From Colwellia psychrerythraea (GTDB taxonomy: Bacteria; Pseudomonadota; Gammaproteobacteria; Enterobacterales; Alteromonadaceae), in the NCBI RefSeq assembly GCF_000764185.1, contig NZ_JQEC01000011.1:186001-250000 (forward strand): a stretch of DNA of 64,000 nt, written 5' to 3'. This document shows positions 53,534 to 61,308 of the stretch, in pieces. The notes below the pieces were generated by a model. It worked only from the letters and a program-made list of their open reading frames with translations, had not been told where the DNA came from and made no database searches. A program made the translations under genes and the position numbers. How positions within the stretch are numbered: position 1 is the stretch's first letter; each line of letters begins with the position of its first letter.

Positions 53534-54661
53534 TTAATCATCTACGGGTTCAAAACCATCCAATGTTACCCCTGATAGCCCACCTGTACCCCCCTGCTCA
53601 TTACTGCGTAATTTAATCATTAAGCGTAAATCATTCGGGGAATCAGCATGATGTAATGCATCGGCATAGGTGATCATGCCTTTTTGGTAGTGATTGAATA
53701 AAGCCTGATCGAACGTTTGCATGCCCAACTCATTAGATTTTTCCATAACCTCTTTAATGCTGCCTATATCACCTTTTTTGATGAGCTCACTAACATAAGG
53801 TGAGTTAAGTAAAATCTCAATGGCCGCAACACGGCTATGGCCATCTTGCGTTGGTACCAGTTGCTGAGCAATAATTCCGCGTAGGTTCAAAGCCAAATCA
53901 AATAACAATTTACCATGTTGATCCGCTGGTACTAAATGCATAATACGATCAATTGCTTGGTTGGCATTATTAGCATGCAGAGTCGCTATACATAAATGAC
54001 CTGTTTCAGCAAAACTTAAGGCATGCTCCATAATCTCCTGATTACGGATTTCACCAATCAAGATAACATCTGGGGCTTGGCGTAATGAACTTTGCAACGC
54101 CGCATCAAAAGATTCAGTATCTAAACCAACCTCACGTTGGGTGATCATGCTTTTTCCGTGCTCATGAACAAATTCTACCGGATCTTCAATGGTAAGAATA
54201 TGACCACTGGAATTTCGGTTACGATAGCCAATTAATGATGCCATCGATGTCGATTTACCGGTACCAGTACCACCGACAAACAGTACTAAACCACGCTTAG
54301 ACATAATGACATCTTTCAGAATAGGTGGTAATCCTAAGTCATCGACGTCGGGTATATCTGTAACAATACGTCGGGCAACCATACCTGCCATATCACGTTG
54401 CCAAAAAGCTGAGATACGAAAACGACCAATACCTTCAATTTCAATAGCAAAGTTACATTCTTTTTCAGTATCAAATTGCTTCTTTTGCTTTTCATTCATG
54501 GCGTCATATACTAGCGACAACGACTCTTCAGCAGTTAATGCCCCATCATCTATCGGTTGCAAATCACCATTTATTTTAGCGCTTACGGGTAATTTGGCGG
54601 TAACGAACATATCAGAGGCATCTTGTTTTACCATCCGTTCTAATAATTCATGAAGTCTCAT
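53534..54661 (-). CDS. pilU: PilT-like type IV pilus ATPase PilU
   Basis: 375 residues of the PilT/PilU secretion ATPase family. Walker A GGTGTGKST is at 130-138, the Asp box DAALQSSLRQAPDVILIGEIRN and the His box GHLCIATLHANNANQAIDR follow. In place of PilT AIRNLIRE it has SPYVSELIKKGD, a feature of PilU. It ends in a Gly-rich stretch with an acidic tail. It works with PilT in retraction of type IV pili. It follows pilT by 40 bases. Confidence 0.94.
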   Translation of the reverse strand: MRLHELLERMVKQDASDMFVTAKLPVSAKINGDLQPIDDGALTAEESLSLVYDAMNEKQKKQFDTEKECNFAIEIEGIGRFRISAFWQRDMAGMVARRIVTDIPDVDDLGLPPILKDVIMSKRGLVLFVGGTGTGKSTSMASLIGYRNRNSSGHILTIEDPVEFVHEHGKSMITQREVGLDTESFDAALQSSLRQAPDVILIGEIRNQEIMEHALSFAETGHLCIATLHANNANQAIDRIMHLVPADQHGKLLFDLALNLRGIIAQQLVPTQDGHSRVAAIEILLNSPYVSELIKKGDIGSIKEVMEKSNELGMQTFDQALFNHYQKGMITYADALHHADSPNDLRLMIKLRSNEQGGTGGLSGVTLDGFEPVDD

Positions 54662-54701
54662 TTAATATCCTTTCTTTCATATTCAAGCAAAATGCTAACC
54701 A

Positions 54702-55745
54702 TTAAAAGCCAGAGAACTGGTTTTTATCGACCGCTTTTTCCATGGCATTTTGTTTGGTAATGATGCCTCGATTAACAAGGTTTTGCAGACATTGATCCAT
54801 AGTTTGCATGCCATGCTGCATACCCGTTTGTATTGCTGAGTACATTTGGGCAATTTTATCCTCACGAATAAGGTTACGAATAGCAGGCACTCCAATCATT
54901 ATTTCATGAGCTGCAACACGACCACCACCCACTCTTTTAATGAGTGTTTGTGAGATCACTGCACGAAGTGACTCCGACAGCATAGAGCGAACCATAGATT
55001 TTTCTTCACCTGGAAATACATCAATAATACGGTCAATAGTTTTTGGCGCTGAGGTAGTATGTAAGGTGCCAAACACTAAATGGCCAGTTTCAGCTGCAGT
55101 CATCGCCAAACGAATCGTTTCTAAATCACGCATTTCACCAACAAGGATAACATCGGGGTCTTCACGTAGGGCCGAGCGCAATGCCGCAGAAAAGCTTAAC
55201 GTATCACGATGTACTTCTCGTTGGTTGATAAGACACTTTTTAGTTTCATGAACAAATTCTATTGGATCTTCGATGGTGAGAATATGATCGTGTTTATTAT
55301 CGTTAATATAATCAACCATGGCTGCTAAGGTGGTCGATTTACCCGACCCTGTTGGTCCCGTAACCAAAACTAAGCCACGTGGTGTGTCTGAAATCTCACG
55401 AAATATATCAGGACAACCTAAATCATCAAGTGAAAGTATTTTACTTGGGATAGTACGAAATACGGCAGCTGGGCCGCGATTTTGATTAAATGCATTTACC
55501 CTAAACCGTGCTAAATTAGGCACTTCAAAAGAGAAATCGACTTCTAAATTTTCTTCATACTCTTTACGCTGGCGATCATTCATAATGTCATACACAAGCG
55601 CATTAACATCTTTAGCATCAAAAGCTGGGATATTGAGTTTACGTACATCGCCGTCGACACGAATAGACGGCGGTGTGCCCGTTGATAAATGTAAATCTGA
55701 TGCGTCATGCTGCACACTAAATGCTAGAAGTTCGGTAATATCCAT
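54702..55745 (-). CDS. pilT: Type IV pilus retraction ATPase PilT
   Basis: 347 residues, the normal PilT length. Walker A GPTGSGKST is at 130-138; Asp and His boxes are ALREDPDVILVGEMRDLETIR and TGHLVFGTLHTTSA. The PilT motif AIRNLIRED needed for retraction is present. It drives twitching motility and DNA uptake where those exist. It diverges from yggS, the order also seen in E. coli (yggR-yggS) and Pseudomonas. Confidence 0.97.
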   Translation of the reverse strand: MDITELLAFSVQHDASDLHLSTGTPPSIRVDGDVRKLNIPAFDAKDVNALVYDIMNDRQRKEYEENLEVDFSFEVPNLARFRVNAFNQNRGPAAVFRTIPSKILSLDDLGCPDIFREISDTPRGLVLVTGPTGSGKSTTLAAMVDYINDNKHDHILTIEDPIEFVHETKKCLINQREVHRDTLSFSAALRSALREDPDVILVGEMRDLETIRLAMTAAETGHLVFGTLHTTSAPKTIDRIIDVFPGEEKSMVRSMLSESLRAVISQTLIKRVGGGRVAAHEIMIGVPAIRNLIREDKIAQMYSAIQTGMQHGMQTMDQCLQNLVNRGIITKQNAMEKAVDKNQFSGF

Positions 55746-55863
55746 AAAAGCCTCTTTTTATAGGATGATAAAAAATAATAATTTTATCTTTTATCGGTAA
55801 TAATTTATTAGGTTATACTAACCAGAAAATAAGATAAGTTAAAACAGTTCACTATAATTTCCC

Positions 55864-56595
55864 ATGATAAATATTAAAGATAATATTGATAAAATTAAAG
55901 CCCAAATTCAGCAGGCTTGCCAACAAAGTGCTCGATTAATTCCTGTTACTGAATTACCAAAGCCATTGTTAGAAAACTCATCACCCGTATCGCTTTTAGC
56001 TGTCAGTAAAACTAAACCTGCGACACTGATTGAACAGGCCTACTTAGCTGGACAAAAAGATTTTGGTGAAAATTATCTGCAAGAAGCGGTAGAAAAAATA
56101 ACGCAGCTAGCACATTTACCTGAATTAACTTGGCACTTTATTGGTCCTATTCAATCAAATAAGACCAAACTAATTGCCAGTAATTTCTCTTGGGTTCATA
56201 GTGTTGATAGAGAGAAAATTGCGCTACGCCTGAATCAACATATCCAAGACGATGATTGCCACGATACTCCGCTAAACATTTGTTTACAAGTGAATATTAG
56301 CAATGAAGAGTCAAAGTCTGGTATTGATGTAAGTGAAGTTTTCACACTCGCTAAAGTCATCAATAACTGTGATAAACTTACCTTACGAGGTTTAATGGCT
56401 GTTCCTGAGAAAAATGCTAACAGTGCCTGTTATGAAAAGATGCAGCTGTTATTTGAACAATTAAAAAAACAATACCCTAGTGTCGATACGCTTTCTTTAG
56501 GCATGTCTAATGATTTAGAACAGGCTGTCGCCCACGGTTCCACTATGGTGAGAATCGGTACCGCCATTTTTGGATCTCGAACAAATAAAACTTAA
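55864..56595 (+). CDS. yggS: YggS family PLP-binding protein (PLP homeostasis protein)
   Basis: 243 residues, alanine-racemase-like barrel without the second domain. Lys49 in LLAVSKTKPATL is the PLP lysine. The family segments FGENYLQEAVEKI, WHFIGPIQSNK, VHSVDR and LSLGMSNDLEQAVAHGSTMVRIGTAIFG are intact. It controls PLP supply and amino-acid balance. It is the first gene of the run yggS-proC-yggT. Confidence 0.96.
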   Translation: MINIKDNIDKIKAQIQQACQQSARLIPVTELPKPLLENSSPVSLLAVSKTKPATLIEQAYLAGQKDFGENYLQEAVEKITQLAHLPELTWHFIGPIQSNKTKLIASNFSWVHSVDREKIALRLNQHIQDDDCHDTPLNICLQVNISNEESKSGIDVSEVFTLAKVINNCDKLTLRGLMAVPEKNANSACYEKMQLLFEQLKKQYPSVDTLSLGMSNDLEQAVAHGSTMVRIGTAIFGSRTNKT

Positions 56596-56612
56596 TTTTT
56601 AGGATCTTCTCT

Positions 56613-57434
56613 ATGAAAAAAATTGCATTTATTGGTGCTGGTAATATGGCACGTGCGATTATAACTGGCTTAATCAGCTCTGGCGTTTCAGCACAAAACA
56701 TAATGGTGGCTAATCCCTCAGCAGAAAAAAGGTTAAAATTAGCACAAGAATTTGGTGTTTTACAAACGGATGATAATAACAAGGCCAGCGAGTTTGCCGA
56801 AGTGATCGTGCTTTGTGTTAAACCACACTTTATTGCAGAGGTTTGCCAGAAAATAAGCCAAGCGATAAATATTTCCGGTAAACTTTTTATCTCAGTAGCT
56901 GCAGGAGCAACAGTTAAACAAATTCAACTTGCCTTATCATCAAGTAACGCTGTTAATACTCCCCCTGTCGTTCGTGTTATGCCAAATACCCCAGCGCAAC
57001 TCGGCTTAGGAATGAGTGGTTTATTTGCCTCGAAAGAAGTAAGTATTGAACAAAAGGCCACTGCTGAGAAACTCATGACTGCGGTGGGGAAAATAATCTG
57101 GCTTGCCGCCGAGGGCAAGATTAATGATATTATCGCGGTTGCAGGCTCTGCACCCGCCTACTTTTTCTTGTTTATGGAAGCGATGGAAAAGCAAGCATTA
57201 CAATTGGGATTTTCTGCCCAAGAAAGTCGCATATTAGTTCAGCAAACCGCCCTTGGTGCAGCGCAAATGGTCGAACAGAGTGATGATGCGATTAGTACGT
57301 TACGCGCTAATGTCACCTCAAAAAATGGCACAACACACGCTGCGATAGAGCAATTTAAGCTTGATGGTATCGAAGCAATGGTGAAAAACGCTATGCTTGC
57401 TGCAATAGCACGTGCAGAAGAAATGGCTAAATAA
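56613..57434 (+). CDS. proC: Pyrroline-5-carboxylate reductase
   Basis: 273 residues. The NADPH-binding GAGNMA is at 8-13. VVRVMPNTPAQLGLGM, GSAPAYFFLFMEAME and the C-terminal VTSKNGTTHAAIEQF are family hallmarks. It makes proline from pyrroline-5-carboxylate. It follows yggS by 17 bases and precedes yggT; in many gammaproteobacteria proC sits between these two. Confidence 0.97.
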   Translation: MKKIAFIGAGNMARAIITGLISSGVSAQNIMVANPSAEKRLKLAQEFGVLQTDDNNKASEFAEVIVLCVKPHFIAEVCQKISQAINISGKLFISVAAGATVKQIQLALSSSNAVNTPPVVRVMPNTPAQLGLGMSGLFASKEVSIEQKATAEKLMTAVGKIIWLAAEGKINDIIAVAGSAPAYFFLFMEAMEKQALQLGFSAQESRILVQQTALGAAQMVEQSDDAISTLRANVTSKNGTTHAAIEQFKLDGIEAMVKNAMLAAIARAEEMAK

Positions 57435-57476
57435 TTCATTTCTATACAACATATTTAATTTATTAGAGGAAAACCA

Positions 57477-58022
57477 ATGGAAGCAGTTATTTATTTGCTT
57501 AGATTCGCCTTCGACGCTTTGTTAATGATCTTAATCATACGTGTGTGGTTACAATGGGTTAAAGCTGATTTTTATAATCCCTTAAGCCAATTTATTGTTA
57601 AAGTGAGTAACCCTTTAGTGGTGCCACTACGTCGAATTATTCCTGGACTGGGTGGATTAGACTTAGCTACAGTGGTAATTGCCTATGTTGTAGCTACCTT
57701 AAAGTTTGTCACTTTGGCAGCTCTATCCGGAGAAAGCCTAGGAGTTTTAGCGTTTTACATTGGCCTATTAGTTTTATTAAAACAAGCTGGTTTCTTACTG
57801 TTTATAATTATGATCGTGATGGCTATTATGAGTTGGGTAGTACAAGGCTACAATGCTACTTTGATGGTTCTTAGCCAGTTAACAGACCCATTTTTACGTC
57901 CAATTCGTAAAATAATTCCAAATTTGGGCGGTTTAGATTTATCAATGTTGGTAGCTTTTTTAGCGATGAATGTGATTAATATCTTATTATCAAATTCACT
58001 ACCATATTGGGGCGCTTTGTAA
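57477..58022 (+). CDS. yggT: YggT family membrane protein
   Basis: 181 residues with two copies of the YggT unit: each has a helix, then a DPFLRPIRKIIPNLGGLDLS-type segment (first copy NPLVVPLRRIIPGLGGLDLA near 46-65, second near 140-160), then another helix. It is an inner-membrane protein with unclear function, linked to cell shape or osmotic stress in relatives. AGAGGA lies before its ATG. Confidence 0.94.
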   Translation: MEAVIYLLRFAFDALLMILIIRVWLQWVKADFYNPLSQFIVKVSNPLVVPLRRIIPGLGGLDLATVVIAYVVATLKFVTLAALSGESLGVLAFYIGLLVLLKQAGFLLFIIMIVMAIMSWVVQGYNATLMVLSQLTDPFLRPIRKIIPNLGGLDLSMLVAFLAMNVINILLSNSLPYWGAL

Positions 58023-58135
58023 AATCGTACCTTGATATATTTTTCAGCGTTACTGACCTTTTTGGGCGGCTGTTCTATAATAAAAGAATATAATGGAACA
58101 GTTCCAAACCCTACGTGATTTTTTTGGAGAACAAC

Positions 58136-58576
58136 ATGAAAGCTTCAATCATCAAACTACTTATCGCACTTAGCCTTAGTTTGTTTGTGATGACCAGCGC
58201 TAGCGCTGAAAACATGAAAAAATTAGGCTCTATGAATGTTCATTACATGGCTATTGGCTCGACTTTTTTCACTCCAGAAATTGCCAAGGTTTATGGCATT
58301 ACTCGTAGTAGATATAATGGTTTAATCAATATTTCTGTATTAGATAATAGCCAACAAGACAACCCAGCGAAAACGGTTAGCATTACCGGTAAAGCTAAAA
58401 ACAACCTTGGACAATTTAAAGAGTTAGACTTTAAAGAAGTCAAAGAGGGTAATGCTATTTATTACCTTGCTCAGGTTAGCTATAACAATGAAGAAACACT
58501 TCATTTTGATATAATGATCAATGATGGCAAAGAAAAACAACAACTAAAGTTTTCCCAAATTTTTTATGTTGATTAG
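58136..58576 (+). CDS. DUF4426 family exported protein
   Basis: 146 residues from ATG at 58136, with GGAG six bases upstream; the longer frame from 58115 lacks such a site. A signal peptide ends SASA at about 24. The mature domain (MNVHYMAIGSTFFTPEIAKVYGITRSRY, then ISVLDN) is typical of DUF4426, found in this yggT-rdgB context in Alteromonadales and Vibrionales. Function unknown; periplasmic. Confidence 0.88.
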   Translation: MKASIIKLLIALSLSLFVMTSASAENMKKLGSMNVHYMAIGSTFFTPEIAKVYGITRSRYNGLINISVLDNSQQDNPAKTVSITGKAKNNLGQFKELDFKEVKEGNAIYYLAQVSYNNEETLHFDIMINDGKEKQQLKFSQIFYVD

Positions 58577-58640
58577 CTTCGCACCATTTCGTATAAAGAA
58601 GTGGCCACTTAGAATGTCATGAGCGATATTCGAGCAAACC

Positions 58641-58667
58641 AAAAGAGCTTATATAGCTCTTTTTTTT
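58641..58667 (+). terminator. Terminator after the DUF4426 gene
   Basis: AAAAGAGCT pairs with AGCTCTTTT around TATAT, followed by a T-run. It lies between the DUF4426 stop and rdgB, so rdgB-hemW-tadA probably has its own promoter. Confidence 0.88.
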
Positions 58668-58768
58668 ATCGTTAATTTTAGCCAAAGCCACCTCGCTAAG
58701 GTAGAATAGCGTCGATAGAAAGCCCATCATAAAAGTAGCATAAACCGTAATAACCACAGGTAGTCATC

Positions 58769-59380
58769 ATGTCAAAAGTTGTATTAGCCACAGGAAATCA
58801 AGGCAAAGTTAAAGAGTTGTCGCACTTATTAAGTGAGCAAAATATTGAGATTGTGCCACAAAGTGAATTTGACGTGCCTGAAGTTGCTGAAACAGGCACT
58901 ACCTTTGTCGAAAATGCCATTATTAAAGCCCGTCATGCCGCCAAAATCACAGGTTTACCTGCAATTGCCGATGATTCAGGCTTAGAAGTTGATGCCTTAA
59001 ATGGTGCGCCCGGCGTATATTCCGCTCGCTACGCAGCAGATATAACCCAAGGTGAACTTACCGATGACGATAATACCAATAAGCTGCTTGCAGCATTAGC
59101 TAATACTCCAGATGAACAACGAACAGCTCGATTTCACTGTGTATTGGTTTATATGAAACATGAAAATGATCCAACACCACTTATTTGTCACGGTGTCTGG
59201 CAAGGGACTATTTCCAGAGACAAACAAGGCGAACAGGGCTTTGGGTACGATCCTATTTTTTGGCAAAACGATTTACAAATGTCTTCTGCGCAATTACCAC
59301 GGGAAGTAAAAAACAAGTTAAGTCACCGCGGTCAAGCACTAGCTAAATTAGTTGAAAAACTTAGTAAAACTTCGAAGTAA
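58769..59380 (+). CDS. rdgB: XTP/dITP pyrophosphatase
   Basis: 203 residues of the Ham1/RdgB family that hydrolyses non-canonical purine nucleotides. Motifs: [12 protein letters not shown] at the start, [46 protein letters not shown], and [11 protein letters not shown] at the end. It precedes hemW by 33 bases, the usual order. Confidence 0.97.
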   Translation: MSKVVLATGNQGKVKELSHLLSEQNIEIVPQSEFDVPEVAETGTTFVENAIIKARHAAKITGLPAIADDSGLEVDALNGAPGVYSARYAADITQGELTDDDNTNKLLAALANTPDEQRTARFHCVLVYMKHENDPTPLICHGVWQGTISRDKQGEQGFGYDPIFWQNDLQMSSAQLPREVKNKLSHRGQALAKLVEKLSKTSK

Positions 59381-59422
59381 ACGTTATTTTGAGCCCAGTG
59401 CTTACTGTTAGGTATGTTAAAT

Positions 59423-60580
59423 ATGTTAGAAAACCAGCCTCTTTCCCTTTATATTCATATTCCATGGTGTGTGGAGAAGTGCCCCTATTGTGATTTCAAT
59501 TCTCATGCTGTTAAAAGTTCGATTCCTGAGCAAGACTATGTAAGCGCATTAATTGCTGATTTAGATGCCGATATTACTCGCTTTCAATTAACCGAGCGCT
59601 CCTTACACTCAATTTTTATTGGTGGTGGCACACCCAGTTTATTTTCGGCACAATCGATTAAGAGCTTGTTACAACAAGTACTCAATCGCTTTGATCACAA
59701 AGACGATATAGAGATTACCCTAGAAGCGAATCCTGGTACGGTTGAAGCTGATAAGTTTATTGGTTTTTTCAATGCCGGAGTTAGTCGGCTTTCTATCGGC
59801 GTGCAAAGTTTTTCTTCTGATAAGTTAATTAAGCTTGGTCGAATCCATGATAGCAACCAAGCGAAAACCGCAGCAAAATTAGCAACTGAAAGTGGCGTGA
59901 CAAGTTTTAATTTAGATCTCATGCACGGCTTACCTAACCAATCAATTGATAATGCCCTTGACGATCTAAAAACGGCCATCAGCCTAAACCCTAATCATAT
60001 TTCTTGGTATCAGCTAACCATTGAGCCAAATACCATTTTTCACTCAAAACCACCTAAATTGCCTGTAGATGATATTTTATGGGAAATCCAAGACCAAGGA
60101 GTTAAGTTACTCAATGCCGCTGGTTACCAGCAATATGAAATTTCAGCGTACGCTAAATCTGGTTATCAATGTCAACATAATTTAAATTATTGGCAATATG
60201 GCGATTATCTTGGTATCGGCTGCGGCGCTCATGGCAAGATTACAGATAGTGAAACACAAAAAATTATGCGCACGGTTAAAGTGAAACATCCTAAGGGATA
60301 TTTAGATGTGAACCGTGACTTTTTAGATCAATTGACAGAAGTTGATGAAAGTGATCGCCCTTTTGAATTTATGATGAACCAATTAAGGTTGCATAAATCA
60401 TTTAGTGTCAAGCAATTCCAAACAAGTACCGGCCTAAAAATAAACGCCGTTTTACCTAAACTTGAAGAAGCTAAAAAAAAGAACCTTATGGCTTGTCAGG
60501 TGATAAATAATGAAGAACATTGGTTGGTTACTAAAACAGGACAAAGGTACTTAAATGATTTGTTGGAGTTATTCTTGTAA
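59423..60580 (+). CDS. hemW: Radical SAM haem chaperone HemW
   Basis: 385 residues from ATG at 59423 (AGG ten bases upstream); ATG at 59414 is nine bases earlier. The radical SAM cluster is CxxxCxxC at 16, 20 and 23 in IPWCVEKCPYCDF; FIGGGTPSLFSAQ is the SAM-binding GGGTP motif. The extra Cys after the cluster typical of coproporphyrinogen oxidase HemN (CxxxCxxCxC) is replaced by Phe, in line with HemW. Its stop overlaps the tadA start (TAATG). Confidence 0.96.
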   Translation: MLENQPLSLYIHIPWCVEKCPYCDFNSHAVKSSIPEQDYVSALIADLDADITRFQLTERSLHSIFIGGGTPSLFSAQSIKSLLQQVLNRFDHKDDIEITLEANPGTVEADKFIGFFNAGVSRLSIGVQSFSSDKLIKLGRIHDSNQAKTAAKLATESGVTSFNLDLMHGLPNQSIDNALDDLKTAISLNPNHISWYQLTIEPNTIFHSKPPKLPVDDILWEIQDQGVKLLNAAGYQQYEISAYAKSGYQCQHNLNYWQYGDYLGIGCGAHGKITDSETQKIMRTVKVKHPKGYLDVNRDFLDQLTEVDESDRPFEFMMNQLRLHKSFSVKQFQTSTGLKINAVLPKLEEAKKKNLMACQVINNEEHWLVTKTGQRYLNDLLELFL

Positions 60581-61122
60581 TGAAATCATCAATAAGCTCA
60601 GAGCCAGCACTAGTCACTGAAGAGCAGGCTCTACTTGATATAACCTTCATGAAAAGAGCTATTGAGTTAGCACAACAAGCCGAGTTGCATGATGAAATAC
60701 CAGTTGGTGCAGTAGTCGTTTATCAAGATAAAATCATTGGCGAGGGCTTTAATCAGTCCATCATGCTTAATGACCCTTCTAGTCATGCTGAAATGAATGC
60801 TATCAGAGCAGCAGGGGACTTCCTTAATAACTACCGACTACTTGATTGCACTCTATATGTAACTCTTGAGCCCTGCCCTATGTGTGCTGGTTTATTAGTG
60901 CATAGCCGAATAAAGCGTTTAGTCTATGCTTGTAGTGATCTTAAAACAGGCGCGGCAGGCAGTGCTTTTAATTTAGTGAACAGCCCACAACTGAATCACC
61001 AAATAGAAGTTCAATCAGGTAATTTACAAGAAGAGTGTAGCCAACTATTATCTTCTTTTTTTAAACGACGTAGAAAAGAAAAGAAACAAGCTAAACAAGC
61101 GGCTAAAAAAACCTCCCTTTAA
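60580..61122 (+). CDS. tadA: tRNA-specific adenosine deaminase
   Basis: 180 residues. It converts A34 to inosine in tRNA-Arg. Zinc ligands and catalytic Glu: His69-Ala-Glu71 in SSHAEMNAIRAAG, and Cys99/Cys102 in LEPCPMCAGLL. The C-terminal tail is very Lys/Arg-rich (FKRRRKEKKQAKQ) and may contact tRNA. Translation is coupled to hemW. In E. coli tadA is located elsewhere, so this coupling is a feature of this lineage. Confidence 0.96.
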   Translation: MKSSISSEPALVTEEQALLDITFMKRAIELAQQAELHDEIPVGAVVVYQDKIIGEGFNQSIMLNDPSSHAEMNAIRAAGDFLNNYRLLDCTLYVTLEPCPMCAGLLVHSRIKRLVYACSDLKTGAAGSAFNLVNSPQLNHQIEVQSGNLQEECSQLLSSFFKRRRKEKKQAKQAAKKTSL

Positions 61123-61308
61123 CAGCAAATAAAACCGGTAAACATTGTTACTAGAAATAGTAGCAAATTGATGGCGAATATTGAACGCTGTGCTAACTTA
61201 TAAGTACTCTTCTTATTTAGTGATGTTAATTTTCTTCTTTTATTCATATTAAAAAATTAACAAATTAATAAGCTATTAACGCTGTACTTGGCTCATGGAA
61301 AGACTCCT